A stretch of 64,000 nt of DNA from Desulfovibrio sp. (GCF_009712225.1 NZ_WASP01000008.1:62001-126000); one strand, 5' to 3'. Positions 47,018 to 56,025 are shown, numbered from the stretch's first letter. The notes: generated by a model from the sequence alone, not told the origin. A program made the numbers and translations.

Positions 47018-47078
47018 GGGGGGGGCCCCCCCCCCCCCCCGCGGCGCCCCCCCCCCCCCCCCGGGGGGGGGGCCCCCC
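47018..47078. other. G/C homopolymer tract, possible assembly or sequencing artefact
   Basis: The 61 bp read G8, C15, GCGGCG, C16, G10, C6 with no interruption. Such pure blocks are unlike anything else in the window. They could form a very stable cruciform or hairpin, or may be low-quality consensus at a hard-to-sequence hairpin. Confidence 0.85.
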
Positions 47079-47120
47079 TTCTGCATGTGATGCTGCATAT
47101 TCCACAGCGCTGCCTGCAAC

Positions 47121-47148
47121 AAAAAAGGAGGCCCCTTGGGGCCTCCTT
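47121..47148 (-). terminator. Rho-independent terminator of the hemerythrin chemoreceptor gene
   Basis: AAGGAGGCCCC pairs with GGGGCCTCCTT (47125-47148) and on the minus strand is followed by a T-run, 30 bp after the gene's stop. Confidence 0.88.
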
Positions 47149-47178
47149 ATCACGTTCAGTCTACCAGCTCTGCCAGCT

Positions 47179-48867
47179 TTAAAAGCCGGGCTCCTTGTCC
47201 TCTGTACGCAGGAAAGGCAGATAGGTGGGGTCTGTGCCCATAATGTGCTGCACCAGCCAATCCTTGAGGAAGGTCAGCAGATCCATGCTTACCGTGGCAG
47301 TACCCATGCGCAGCTGCTCTTCCACTTCATCCAGCTTGGCGACGAATTTTTTGTGTATCTGCATGTGTTCTGCGGCGGCCTTGTAGGCGGGCACGTTGAA
47401 CAGCTTTTCTTCGTCACCGAAGTGCGTAGCCGTGTAGTCGCGCAGTTTTTTGAGCACTGCAATCATCTCAGAGATGGGCTTGTTGTGCGTCATGGCCTGA
47501 TGGAGCTCGTTGATGTAGTCGATGAGCAGCTTGTGTTCCCTGTCCACCAGCGGCACATGCAGAGCAAGCTTGGGCGTCCATTCCACAAACCTGTTCGAGG
47601 TGGCCTGATCATAATCGCCTGCCACCAGGGCGTTGACGATCATGTCCAGTTCTTCCATGCCGCTCTGAAAGGCCAGCAGCGACGCGGTGAAGACTTCCAT
47701 GTTTTTGGAGGTCTTTTCTGCCGCGCCGCGAATCTCCTCAAGGGCTCCATTGGTTCCCGCGCTACGCTCGGACTGCTCTACCGCGCCGGAGGCAATACTG
47801 CCAAGGTGGTCTGCCGTGTCGGCCATGCTCTGCAGAATGGTGCGCATTACCGAACCGGCATTGGTGGCCTTGTCTGCCGCATCCACGCTCAGCTGGGCGG
47901 CGCTGTCCACGGTCAGCACATTGCGGCGGGTTTCTTCCTGAATGGCTTTGACGGCTTCTTCCACTTCCTTGGTGGCGCCCATGGTCTTTTCAGCCAGTTT
48001 GCGCACCTCGTCGGCCACTACGGCAAAGCCGCGCCCGGCCTCGCCCGCGCGGGCTGCCTCGATGGCGGCGTTAAGGGCCAGCAGGTTGGTCTGGTCGGCC
48101 ACCTCGTTGATGACACTCATGACCTGACCGATATTGCTGGCTTTTTCACCCAGACCAGCCATGGCTTCCTTGAGCTGCACAATGGTATCGCGCACCCTGT
48201 CAATGGAACCCACGGCGCCCACAACTTCCTGCTCGCCCGTGGTCGCGCTGGCGCTGGAACTCTGGGCACTTTCTGAAAGCTCTCGCACACGCAGCGATGC
48301 AAGACTGGCAGTGTCGGCCACCTGTTCCATGGCGGCGCTGGTGTGTTCAAGCCTGTCGCGCTGCACGGCCACACTGCCGTTCACGTCCTTGATCAGGCTT
48401 GCAAGCTTGCGCATGTCGCCAGAGAGCCTGTTGCACACGTCATGGGCCTTGTTCAGGGCTATAACGCCCTTTTCACGCCTCTTGCGCAGGGTTTCGACCA
48501 GGGTTTCAGATTCCTTGAGCTTCTGGTCAAGCTCGTTGTTACGCGCCTGCAATGTCGCAACAACCTGAGGATCAACCTTGGCTTTCAGCGTATCGCGCAG
48601 GGTATCGATGCACAGCACAGCCCGCAGTTCCACCTCGGCCTCGCCAGAAGGCGATGAAGCCCCCGGCCTCGGGCTGGCAAGCGGCGCTGCACCAAGGCAC
48701 TGTTCCAGGCGTGCCGTCCGGTTGCGCCTGCTCACCCACAGCCACATATCCACTGCCGCACAAACAAAAGCAATGCTGGCAACAAGCCAGCCAATGCCCT
48801 GTATGCCCCCCAGCAAGGCAAGACCTGCCAGAGCGACAATTATTATTACCTGAAGCGCAATGCCCAT
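47179..48867 (-). CDS. Chemoreceptor with C-terminal hemerythrin domain (DcrH-like)
   Basis: This 562-residue protein has two adjacent N-terminal hydrophobic helices (~5-22 and ~27-44) with almost nothing between them, so there is no periplasmic sensor. A coiled-coil region and the methyl-accepting signalling domain follow, with the tip '[20 protein letters not shown]'. Residues ~430-555 are a bacteriohemerythrin: '[20 protein letters not shown]', '[10 protein letters not shown]', 'HMQIHKKF' and '[17 protein letters not shown]' supply the di-iron His/Glu/Asp ligands. It should sense oxygen or redox in the cytoplasm and signal to CheA. DcrH of Desulfovibrio vulgaris is the known model but is larger. 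Confidence 0.92.
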   Translation of the reverse strand: MGIALQVIIIVALAGLALLGGIQGIGWLVASIAFVCAAVDMWLWVSRRNRTARLEQCLGAAPLASPRPGASSPSGEAEVELRAVLCIDTLRDTLKAKVDPQVVATLQARNNELDQKLKESETLVETLRKRREKGVIALNKAHDVCNRLSGDMRKLASLIKDVNGSVAVQRDRLEHTSAAMEQVADTASLASLRVRELSESAQSSSASATTGEQEVVGAVGSIDRVRDTIVQLKEAMAGLGEKASNIGQVMSVINEVADQTNLLALNAAIEAARAGEAGRGFAVVADEVRKLAEKTMGATKEVEEAVKAIQEETRRNVLTVDSAAQLSVDAADKATNAGSVMRTILQSMADTADHLGSIASGAVEQSERSAGTNGALEEIRGAAEKTSKNMEVFTASLLAFQSGMEELDMIVNALVAGDYDQATSNRFVEWTPKLALHVPLVDREHKLLIDYINELHQAMTHNKPISEMIAVLKKLRDYTATHFGDEEKLFNVPAYKAAAEHMQIHKKFVAKLDEVEEQLRMGTATVSMDLLTFLKDWLVQHIMGTDPTYLPFLRTEDKEPGF

Positions 48868-48963
48868 ATATGCCTACCTTACTTTAACTTGCCTATCGGC
48901 TTTTTTCTCTCTACCCTTACCCTTAATAGTTGTAAATCTCACATACTTGGCCGGAGGATAATT

Positions 48964-49566
48964 ATGGAACAGCTTGATTGCCGGGGGCTTGCCTGCCCCC
49001 AGCCGGTGATACGCAGCCGCGATGCCGTGACGGGCGGCGCTCGGGCACTTGAAGTGCTGGTGGATAATGAGCCTGCGCGTGAAAACGTGCGGCGCTTTTT
49101 TGAAGGGCGCGGCTTTTGTGTTGCTGCAAATCAGGAAGGCCCCGACTGCTGGCGCATAAGCGCCACTGCAGATGGTGAGGCCCCCGCCCCGCAGCAGACA
49201 CCGCAGGCCGCGCCCGCAGCAGAAGGCAACAGCCGTACTCTGGTGCTCATAACCACAGAAACCATTGGCCGTGGCGACGACGTGCTGGGCGGCAAGCTTA
49301 TGGGCAACTTTCTGGGCACCCTGCCAGAGCTGGGCTCACGTCTGTGGCGCATTGTGCTCATCAACGGCGGCGTGAAACTGGCATCATGCCCCGGACCCGC
49401 CCTCGATGCGCTGAAAAAGCTGGAGGCTGAAGGCGTTTCGGTGCTGGTTTGCGGCACATGCCTTGCACACTTTGGCCTGCTGGAAGCCAAGGCCGTGGGC
49501 GACACCTCAAACATGCTTGATATTGTCACCAGCCTTGATCTGGCGGGCAAGGTCATCCGTCCCTGA
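48964..49566 (+). CDS. yedF: Sulfurtransferase-like selenium metabolism protein YedF
   Basis: The start at 48964 follows GGAGG 7 bp upstream; an upstream frame to 48889 is not used. The ~200-residue protein has an N-terminal TusA-like domain, 'MEQLDCRGLACPQPVI' with the CPxP cysteine at residue 11, and a C-terminal DsrE-like domain with 'LLITTETIGRGDD' as its likely start and 'GVKLASCPGPALDALKKLEA'. This two-domain form is associated with selenium metabolism in anaerobes, where it may carry selenium or sulfur. No selenocysteine codon is needed here. A long terminator follows. Confidence 0.85.
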   Translation: MEQLDCRGLACPQPVIRSRDAVTGGARALEVLVDNEPARENVRRFFEGRGFCVAANQEGPDCWRISATADGEAPAPQQTPQAAPAAEGNSRTLVLITTETIGRGDDVLGGKLMGNFLGTLPELGSRLWRIVLINGGVKLASCPGPALDALKKLEAEGVSVLVCGTCLAHFGLLEAKAVGDTSNMLDIVTSLDLAGKVIRP

Positions 49567-49597
49567 GGCATCGATCCTCGGGCATGGTCTGCCCACA

Positions 49598-49642
49598 AAC
49601 GCAAAAAGCGGCATGGACCCTGTCCACGCCGCTTTTTGCGTT
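49598..49642. terminator. Bidirectional terminator between yedF and the alcohol dehydrogenase gene
   Basis: A perfect 15-bp stem (49598-49612 with 49628-49642) is continued by a small GGAC/GTCC hairpin in the loop. A-runs and T-runs within the stem make it work in both directions for these convergent genes. Confidence 0.9.
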
Positions 49643-49712
49643 ATTGTAGTTCCAGAAACCTCAGCAGGACCGCCAATGGAGGCAGTTCAGACTTCCGGAA
49701 TCGTCTGTTCCG

Positions 49713-50912
49713 CTACAGGGCAGCCTTGTAGATGCTGGCCACGGCCGCATCGGTCATGGTGCGGGGGTTGGTGAGGCCGCAGGCGTCCTTCTGGGCGTTG
49801 GCGGTCATGGTAGGAATGTCGGATTCACGCACTTCCTTGCCATACTTTTTGCCAAGAGCGATCAGGCCGTCAGGAATGCCCACGTCCTTGGAAAGAATGT
49901 TGATGGCGGTGATGGCCTTGCGCGAGGCTTCGTCGGCGCTGATGCCCTGGGTCAGTTCGCCCAGCAGCTGGGCAATGCGGCCAAAACGGCGGCGGCTGGA
50001 GATGCGGTTGTATTCGCACACATGGGGCAGCAGAATGGCATTGCATTCGCCGTGGGGCAGGTCATAGAAGCCACCCAGCTGGTGGGCCATGGCGTGCACG
50101 TGGCCAAGGCTGGCGTTGTTGAAGGCCATACCGGCCAGATACTGGGCGTAGCACATGCCTTCGCGGGCTTCCTTGTCGCGGCCGTTGGCAACGGCGCGGC
50201 GCAGGTAGCGGTTGATGTATTCCATGGCTTTTTCAGCGCAGGCGTCGGTCATGGGCGTGGCGGCGGTAGAAACATAGGCTTCTACGGCATGGGTCAGAGC
50301 ATCCATGCCCGTAGCGGCGGTAAGCGCCGGGGGCATGCCCATCATCAGAACCGGGTCATCGATGGCAACACTGGGGGTGCAGCGCCAGTCAACAATGGCC
50401 ATCTTAACCTTGCGCGAGGTGTCGGTGATGATGCAGAAACGCGTCATTTCCGAGGCCGTACCAGCGGTGGTATTTACTGCAACATAAGGGGGGAAGGGCT
50501 TTTTGGACTTGTCCACGCCTTCGTAGTCATGGATCTTGCCGCCGTTGCCAGCGAGAAAGCCCACGCCCTTGCCGCAGTCGTGCGAGCTACCGCCACCAAG
50601 GGTAACAATGCTGTCACACTTTTCCTTTTTGTATACTTCAAAGGCTTCGGCAACGTTGTTGTCAGTGGGGTTGGGGATGGTTTTGTCGTATATGGCGTAC
50701 TTCATCTTGGCGGCATCAAGAATATCGGTGATCACTTTAAGGATACCGGCATTCACGATGCCCTGGTCGGTCACAACCAGGGGCTTGGCACCGCCAATGC
50801 TTTTCAGACGAACAGGAATCTCTTTAGAACATCCCTCACCCACCAAAGTGACGTTGGGGATAAAGAACGAGGTGATCTGACCCATATGCATGCTCTTAAG
50901 ATCTGTACTCAT
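49713..50912 (-). CDS. Iron-containing alcohol dehydrogenase
   Basis: This 399-residue protein is a group III (Fe-type) alcohol dehydrogenase. 'VTLGGGSSHDCGKGVGFLAG' binds NAD(H), 'AVNTTAGTASEMTRFCII' follows, and the iron ligands lie in 'DALTHAVEAYVSTAATPMTD' and 'GHVHAMAHQLGGFYDLPHGE'. It oxidises alcohols or reduces aldehydes; ethanol or 1,3-propanediol-type substrates are typical. Desulfovibrio species use such enzymes in ethanol metabolism. The ATG has AGGAG 7 bp upstream. It is a single-gene unit with a direct-repeat operator candidate in its promoter. Confidence 0.94.
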   Translation of the reverse strand: MSTDLKSMHMGQITSFFIPNVTLVGEGCSKEIPVRLKSIGGAKPLVVTDQGIVNAGILKVITDILDAAKMKYAIYDKTIPNPTDNNVAEAFEVYKKEKCDSIVTLGGGSSHDCGKGVGFLAGNGGKIHDYEGVDKSKKPFPPYVAVNTTAGTASEMTRFCIITDTSRKVKMAIVDWRCTPSVAIDDPVLMMGMPPALTAATGMDALTHAVEAYVSTAATPMTDACAEKAMEYINRYLRRAVANGRDKEAREGMCYAQYLAGMAFNNASLGHVHAMAHQLGGFYDLPHGECNAILLPHVCEYNRISSRRRFGRIAQLLGELTQGISADEASRKAITAINILSKDVGIPDGLIALGKKYGKEVRESDIPTMTANAQKDACGLTNPRTMTDAAVASIYKAAL

Positions 50913-50957
50913 TCGTGACTCCTTTTGTTATACAGGGGCACATCAGTATGAAATAGC

Positions 50958-51018
50958 CCTGTGGTAAGTAAGAATTACTCCTGTGGTAAAAAATATCCCA
51001 TATAAAATGCCAATGCAA
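50958..51018 (-). promoter_or_regulatory. Promoter and paired direct repeats of the alcohol dehydrogenase gene
   Basis: On the minus strand TTGCAT (51013-51018) and TATTTT (50990-50995) are 17 bp apart. TTACCACAGG is repeated exactly at 50980-50989 and 50958-50967, with start-to-start spacing 22 bp (about two helical turns), just downstream of the -10. The position suggests repressor binding over the transcript start. Confidence 0.5.
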
Positions 51019-51465
51019 GCATATCAGTGCAATTGTTTAGTTCTTTTTTTCTCTACATATTCACATTTGTAAGTTATTTTTTGCACAAGCTTTTGCATCG
51101 CAAGAGGCGTATATACACAGAATACCTTTGATTGATTGAACACACAATGCTCTCGATTTAATCAAAACCGTGATATAACAGGATTGTTGCACGCCAGCCT
51201 TTTTTATCCACCCCAAAAACGAAAAAGCCACCGCCAAAAGTTACCTTTCGTCGGTGGCCTGAAGAAGGGAACCGCGTCGTTCCCATACTTCGCATGTATG
51301 GCGGGTCAGGGCCCGTCAGCGGCGGCAAGCGCCGTAGTTGCAATGAGAGGTTGTGAATTCGTGCCCCAGATACAAACTGCCCAATTTTCTTTAAATACAG
51401 ACTGTTAGATAGCTAAGTAGCATTTTTCGCGGGCTTTGACCAGCCATAAAAAAATTTTTTATCCG
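51019..51465. other. Structured non-coding region between two minus-strand genes
   Basis: No protein gene is supported. The minus strand has a series of hairpins: CGGC/GCCG near 51326-51335, CATAC/GTATG (51284-51300), GGGAAC/GTTCCC (51268-51285), and a terminator at 51221-51258. Closer to the 1019-residue gene there is an AT palindrome (51445-51461). The series could be a 3' UTR, a small RNA, or a leader of the alcohol dehydrogenase gene 300 bp downstream. Confidence 0.4.
51221..51258 (-). terminator. Rho-independent terminator inside the structured region
   Basis: GCCACCG (51227-51233) pairs with CGGTGGC (51252-51258), with an AAAG/CTTT inner stem; on the minus strand TTTTTCGTTTTT follows. 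It is 208 bp past the stop of the upstream gene and 309 bp before the alcohol dehydrogenase start. Confidence 0.75.
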
Positions 51466-54400
51466 TTAAAATGCACCGGGTTCGCGCATCTTCCCTGGCC
51501 GGCACATGCGGCTCAATCGACGCAGATATTCTTTGCGTTTATCCAGATAGAAAGCCAGCGGACGGGAAAAATTGCGGCCCAGCAGGCCGTCCACCAGCAT
51601 CTGGCTGACCTCGCGCTCACGGGTAAGCACAAGCTGGGCCCGCGCGAGCACGTTGCGGTCGGCCTCTGGCATGGTTCTGGCGATCTGGCGAAAGGCATCC
51701 TGGGCACGCGGCTGGTAAAACCAGATATACATGAGGTCGAGGGCATTGATGATAAAGGCCCGCTCGACTTCCTTGCCCATCACACCACCGCTGCCCTGCA
51801 AGCCCCCAGGCTTGGCCAGCTTGATAAGCGCATCTTCGTCGGGAAACAGCAGTTCAAGGCGGGTATAACAGTCAAAAACGTTGGTCAGCTTGCTGCGGTA
51901 GTCCCACCGCCGCATGCGCAGGTTCACCTGGCTGTCGGCATAACCTTCAATAATGGCCGCTACGGTGTCCGATGCCGTTTTGGAAATAACGGCGGCACTG
52001 GGCACCAGATACATGGCAGGATTATCCACCCCCAGAAGAAAGGCTGCCTGGTACAGTACCCAGTTGTACAGCGACGAGATGGGGATGGCCATGATGCTGC
52101 GAAAGAGGTTTCCGATGGCCGCTTCCTTGGGAAAGCCGCGAAATACGTTGTGGGCGCACAGGTATATGCCGTTCACAAGACTGAGCACGCCGAAGACCAC
52201 CCAGGGATTCTGGGCTGCGGTAATGCCAAGGGTTCTGTCGAGCAGCACCACACGCACCAGCATTTCGAGCAGCAGCACTGAAAACCCTGTAAACATGAGC
52301 GAATCGCACAAACGGCTTACATTTACCTGATCGCGCCAGTGTATGAGTGTGGAGCGCGTGGCCCCCTTGGCCGCCATGACCATCTGCACCACGTTGCGCA
52401 CACCCGTGATGCCAAACCATATAAACGTGCCAAACCAGGCCAGAAACCACCAGTTCTGGGTGTACATGAACGAAAAAAACGCGGGGCAAAAGCCCAGCAG
52501 CACCTTGAGGCAGTTGCCAATGGTGCTGTTGAGATAGGCCGTGCCCAGAGGCACGTTTTCCTTTTCCGTGGGCTTGGCCACCAGACCGTTGCCGCTCGTA
52601 AGGCTCAGACCGCCCAGATTGAGCACGTTGCCCTTGCCGCATACCCTGAAATCCACACTGGCGGTTTTCCACACCGTATGGCGTTCCATGCCCAGATGGC
52701 GGCAACCCGGCAGAGGACTGAGCACCCTCAGGGCGCGCTGCCAGGGCGATGGATTGCGCGGCTTGATATAGCGCACGCATTCCTCAACGGGTGAGCACAC
52801 GGGGATATCGGGCTGTTTCTGGTCACGGGCGTAAAACTTGCGGCTACGCGCGGGCAGGGTTTCGCGCAGAACAAAGCCCATGCCGTAAGAATCGCGGCTC
52901 ACAGAGCTTGTGCCAAGACGCGACCCCAGAGGCTTGTTGCGGTAGTGTTCCCACAATTTCGGTACGTTGTGCAGAATATGTCGAAACTTGGCCGCCCGCG
53001 TCTCGTCCTGGTTGTCCATGCGCCGCACCATGAGGCGGATCATCTGCTTTACACGCGGGCCAAGTCCTTCGTTGAGCGCCTGCTGCAACTCGCTGATGGC
53101 CTTGAGGCTGGCGTGCTTGCCTTCCATCCAGCCGCGCATGTTGAAAATTTCCAGATGGCTGATACTGCCCTGACTGTCCCATAAAAGTTCGGCCACGTCT
53201 TCCACGCTCAGGCCCTTGGTGGTGAGCACAAGCCGGTAACCAGGGTTGAGGTCGGCCAGTTCACGGGTCAACTCGCCCACAGAAAGCTGCATGAGCGGAG
53301 GCAGCTCGCTGTATGTGCAGGGGTTGGTGAGATCGGGCATTTCCGGGTGCTCCACGGGAGAAAGCCAGTGGTCGGCAATGTATTCTGCGCCCAGGTTTTC
53401 CAGAAATACCAGCTCGGCTGCAGCCTCGTCGCCGCCGCGTTCCTGCAACAGGGCTGCCCGCTGTCGCAGAGAGGGCAGCACATGGTGGTGCAAGGCTTCC
53501 GCAAGGTGCAGGCCAGAGGCCTGCCCACGGCCCACATGCCGCAAAAAATCCTCGCCGGGCATTTCCGGCACGGGCACTTCCCACTGCGCCTCAAGCTGTG
53601 GACGCTGGTACTCGTTCCACAAAGCCAGACTTTCGAGCACGCGCTCGCGCCGCCAGCGCAGAACCTCGCGGCCACGCTTCATGAGCTCGGCCATCTTGGG
53701 GCTGTGCAAAAATTCCAGAAAATCTTCGTTGGAGCTGAAACCGCGGGGAATCCAGAACAGACTGATGAAACGCCCGTAGAACGGCAGGTGAAATTCCAGC
53801 CCGATACGCACGCCAATGCCAGTAATTTCTGCCGCACGCAGTATTTCGCGCGCAGCTTCTGGCTGCACCCAGTATTCGTAGGCAACAGTAAGGGAACGCA
53901 TGCCCTTGATCCAGGCATCCATAATCAGGTGCGTGGGCGTTTTACGGCCCTTGGTGTTGGCATCGTAAACGTGGTCGTCAAATGCCAGCTGGTTCCAGCT
54001 TTCAGGCATTTCGGGCAGGTGGTAACGGGCGAGCATGCGCCGCACCACGCGTGGGGTTCCCTGCACGGTACGCCGAAAATCGTGGGCCAGTTTGAGCTGC
54101 TCAAGCTGGTCGCCGTGGGCGCGCACCATACTTTTCATGATCTGCATGAGCGCGCGCGCCGTGTTGCGTCGCAGGGCAGAATGCGCGCTGTTGAGCACTT
54201 CGTCGTACAGGGTCTTGAGAGCAAGCAGACGATCACGTGCCTGGGTGCGCCCTGCCTGCAGGTTGCGCAGCAGGTTGATGACCGCATATGCCATGCGTGA
54301 AACAGGCGTTGCCACCAGTTCCTTGATGCCGTGGGGGTGCAGACTGGGGTCAAACAGGAAGGTGTCCGACTGTTTGCCATCGGATTCCAGAATACGGTTC

Positions 54401-54525
54401 ACCAGAGCCAGTATATCTCTGTCCTGCTTGTCAAAATAGATACCTTGCGACTTGGCACACACGGCGTAACTCCTTTCTGCCGTTTCCCATACACGTTTTG
54501 GGGAAAGACCGGCAACGAACTGCAT
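51466..54525 (-). CDS. 1019-residue membrane protein of unknown function
   Basis: I do not recognise this protein. Residues 1-660 look soluble and mostly helical, with 'GIGVRIGLEFHLPFYGRF', 'GAEYIADHWLSPVEHPEMPD', 'YRLVLTTKGLSVEDVAELLW' and 'HLEIFNMRGWMEGKHASLKA'. The alternation of short strands with acidic/His residues recalls a TIM-barrel or PHP-like domain, but no metal motif is certain. Residues ~670-835 contain four to five hydrophobic helices, and the last ~180 residues are soluble and Arg-rich. There is no signal peptide. It is a single gene with gene-poor DNA on both sides. Possibly a lineage-specific inner-membrane protein linked to envelope or glycan work. Confidence 0.75.
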   Translation of the reverse strand: MQFVAGLSPKRVWETAERSYAVCAKSQGIYFDKQDRDILALVNRILESDGKQSDTFLFDPSLHPHGIKELVATPVSRMAYAVINLLRNLQAGRTQARDRLLALKTLYDEVLNSAHSALRRNTARALMQIMKSMVRAHGDQLEQLKLAHDFRRTVQGTPRVVRRMLARYHLPEMPESWNQLAFDDHVYDANTKGRKTPTHLIMDAWIKGMRSLTVAYEYWVQPEAAREILRAAEITGIGVRIGLEFHLPFYGRFISLFWIPRGFSSNEDFLEFLHSPKMAELMKRGREVLRWRRERVLESLALWNEYQRPQLEAQWEVPVPEMPGEDFLRHVGRGQASGLHLAEALHHHVLPSLRQRAALLQERGGDEAAAELVFLENLGAEYIADHWLSPVEHPEMPDLTNPCTYSELPPLMQLSVGELTRELADLNPGYRLVLTTKGLSVEDVAELLWDSQGSISHLEIFNMRGWMEGKHASLKAISELQQALNEGLGPRVKQMIRLMVRRMDNQDETRAAKFRHILHNVPKLWEHYRNKPLGSRLGTSSVSRDSYGMGFVLRETLPARSRKFYARDQKQPDIPVCSPVEECVRYIKPRNPSPWQRALRVLSPLPGCRHLGMERHTVWKTASVDFRVCGKGNVLNLGGLSLTSGNGLVAKPTEKENVPLGTAYLNSTIGNCLKVLLGFCPAFFSFMYTQNWWFLAWFGTFIWFGITGVRNVVQMVMAAKGATRSTLIHWRDQVNVSRLCDSLMFTGFSVLLLEMLVRVVLLDRTLGITAAQNPWVVFGVLSLVNGIYLCAHNVFRGFPKEAAIGNLFRSIMAIPISSLYNWVLYQAAFLLGVDNPAMYLVPSAAVISKTASDTVAAIIEGYADSQVNLRMRRWDYRSKLTNVFDCYTRLELLFPDEDALIKLAKPGGLQGSGGVMGKEVERAFIINALDLMYIWFYQPRAQDAFRQIARTMPEADRNVLARAQLVLTREREVSQMLVDGLLGRNFSRPLAFYLDKRKEYLRRLSRMCRPGKMREPGAF

Positions 54526-54862
54526 TTACACCACATTCTGTCTTTGGGCAAACAAAGGCCCAAAAATTATGCGCCTCTGGCTTGCCAGCCATATCGCCAG
54601 ACAGATTGTGATGAAATGAACAGTCCTAGTATTTATCGTTACTTAACCTGTGGCAAGGGCTTCGTCAAACAGAGCTTTTTCCTTAGCTGGCGAATAAAGC
54701 CCAAAAAGGCATACTGCCCTGCCCCTTGCACCAGGCTACCCTGCGGCTATTTTATATCTTGTTGTAACATTTAATAAAATTTTAAATTCGGCATATAATT
54801 GTTTTAAAAATCACAATCGAAGGTCAGAACGAAAATTTTTTCGCCTCCCCCCTACCAAATAG
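54526..54862. other. AT-rich non-coding region upstream of the 1019-residue gene
   Basis: No gene is supported. The part 54750-54830 is very AT-rich and should contain the minus-strand promoter of the large gene, but no single -35/-10 pair stands out. The ribosome site before the ATG at 54525 is weak (GTGGTG). Confidence 0.4.
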
Positions 54863-54894
54863 CAGGCCCGGCCCACAAAAATGGGCCGGGCCTG
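54863..54894 (-). terminator. Strong hairpin terminator after the lipoprotein gene
   Basis: A perfect 13-bp GC-rich stem (54863-54875 with 54882-54894) has a 6-base loop, 23 bp after the stop at 54918. The following sequence is only partly T-rich. Confidence 0.75.
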
Positions 54895-54917
54895 ATCAGA
54901 AAGATTGCGGCAAGAGG

Positions 54918-55676
54918 CTAAAAGGCCTTTGTACCAAATATGGTGTCGAAAAACGATTTTTCCTTGGATGAGGGGTCAACCCAGGCCAGAACCTCGCGCC
55001 CCATGTCCCAGGCCAACGAACGGGCAATAAAGCCCGAGGGATCGCCAGGGTTACGCTCGCGTATGGAGAAAAGATAAAAATCGTGCACCTGGCGTGCTTC
55101 CATCATGCCGCCCTGGGCCATTGACCACAGCAGCGTGCCGGAACGGGCGTCGTACACCTCGATCGCCAGCGACATGGAGCTGGAACCACCGCTGCCACCA
55201 TCCATATAATGATTGATGTAGCCGCCCACGACCATTTCCGCCCCTTTCTGGCGGGCAAGGGCAATGGCGCGCGAAGGTTCAAAAGGTGCGCCCTGCGGGG
55301 CGTATTCCAAAGCCTGAAAAGCGTTGAGCGAAAGCCATACCTGCCAAACCTGACGGGAGAGCATTTCGCTGAAGCTCACGGGGTTGGCTATCTGCTGGGT
55401 GGCGCGCAGGGGAACGAACAGGGCACGGGGCCGACGCCCCAGCACAGATTGCGGGGCCACGTAAATCGCCGGGGGCTGGCGACGCACAAAATTGTTTATC
55501 TGCACCTGAAAGGGCGTGCCAAAATTGCCGGTCACGTTGACGGTCTGGTAGCTGTCATCGTGGGGTGTGGCGCAACCGCCCAGCAGTATCACCACAACCA
55601 GCGATGCCACCAGTGCCGCGCGTCTGCACATACGCAAGCCCCTGCCGTTGCCCGAGCGTTCATTATGAAGAATCAT
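54918..55676 (-). CDS. Putative outer-membrane lipoprotein of unknown function
   Basis: The start at 55676 makes an ATGA overlap with the previous gene and has GGAG 8 bp upstream; an ATG at 55631 gives a more compact signal peptide. The lipobox is LLGGC in 'VVVILLGGCATP', so the protein is lipid-anchored. The ~215-residue mature part has 'PPAIYVAPQSVLGRRPRALF', 'VWQVWLSLNAFQALEYAP', 'ALARQKGAEMVVGGYINHYM' and 'LAIEVYDARSGTLLWSM'. This pattern, a small domain that handles 'GGYI..Y' and 'D..SG.LLW', resembles curli-regulator or LpoB/penicillin-binding-activator-like lipoproteins. Function unproven. It is the last of a three-gene set. Confidence 0.75.
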   Translation of the reverse strand: MILHNERSGNGRGLRMCRRAALVASLVVVILLGGCATPHDDSYQTVNVTGNFGTPFQVQINNFVRRQPPAIYVAPQSVLGRRPRALFVPLRATQQIANPVSFSEMLSRQVWQVWLSLNAFQALEYAPQGAPFEPSRAIALARQKGAEMVVGGYINHYMDGGSGGSSSMSLAIEVYDARSGTLLWSMAQGGMMEARQVHDFYLFSIRERNPGDPSGFIARSLAWDMGREVLAWVDPSSKEKSFFDTIFGTKAF

Positions 55677-56017
55677 TGCGTTTTCTCCGAGGCCAGACAT
55701 GACTTTTGCATGGAATCGAGCAGCTTCTGCCTGGCCTGCGACAAACTTTCGTACAGATCCCGGCGTTTTTCTGCCGGAATTCTGCAAAAGGTGGTCTGCC
55801 TGGTCATAAGCACAAGATTGCGCATTTCCTGCCCTAGCTGCGCCAGGTGGCGCGACTCCGCTTCTGCCAGCGCACCGCTCCGTCCAGCCAGTTCCGCCAG
55901 GTGCCCAAGGTCTTCGGCCTGAGCGCGGATGGAGTCCGGCTTTATGATTGCGCCATATTTACGACAATTGCGAAATTCATGCCAGAATTGCGCAATCCTT
56001 CGCCAGAAGCGGGCCAT
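55673..56017 (-). CDS. Small helical protein of unknown function
   Basis: The start at 56017 has GAGGA 6 bp upstream and lies 8 bp after the previous stop; a longer frame back to 56203 overlaps the Yip1-type gene and is not used. The ~114-residue protein starts 'MARFWRRIAQFWHEFRNCRK' and is rich in Ala, Arg, Glu and Leu, with helical, coiled-coil-like stretches ('AEAESRHLAQLGQEMRNLVL'). No signal peptide or known motif. It overlaps the lipoprotein gene by 4 bp, so it is coupled to it. Confidence 0.7.
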   Translation of the reverse strand: MARFWRRIAQFWHEFRNCRKYGAIIKPDSIRAQAEDLGHLAELAGRSGALAEAESRHLAQLGQEMRNLVLMTRQTTFCRIPAEKRRDLYESLSQARQKLLDSMQKSCLASEKTQ

Positions 56018-56025
56018 GGCTATCC

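Noticed and set aside
48889-48963. N-terminal extension of YedF
   Set aside because: The GGAGG site and the family start both support the ATG at 48964.
50022-50918. Plus-strand 298-residue open frame
   Set aside because: It is antisense to the iron alcohol dehydrogenase gene and Gly/His-rich in the manner of reverse-complement translations.
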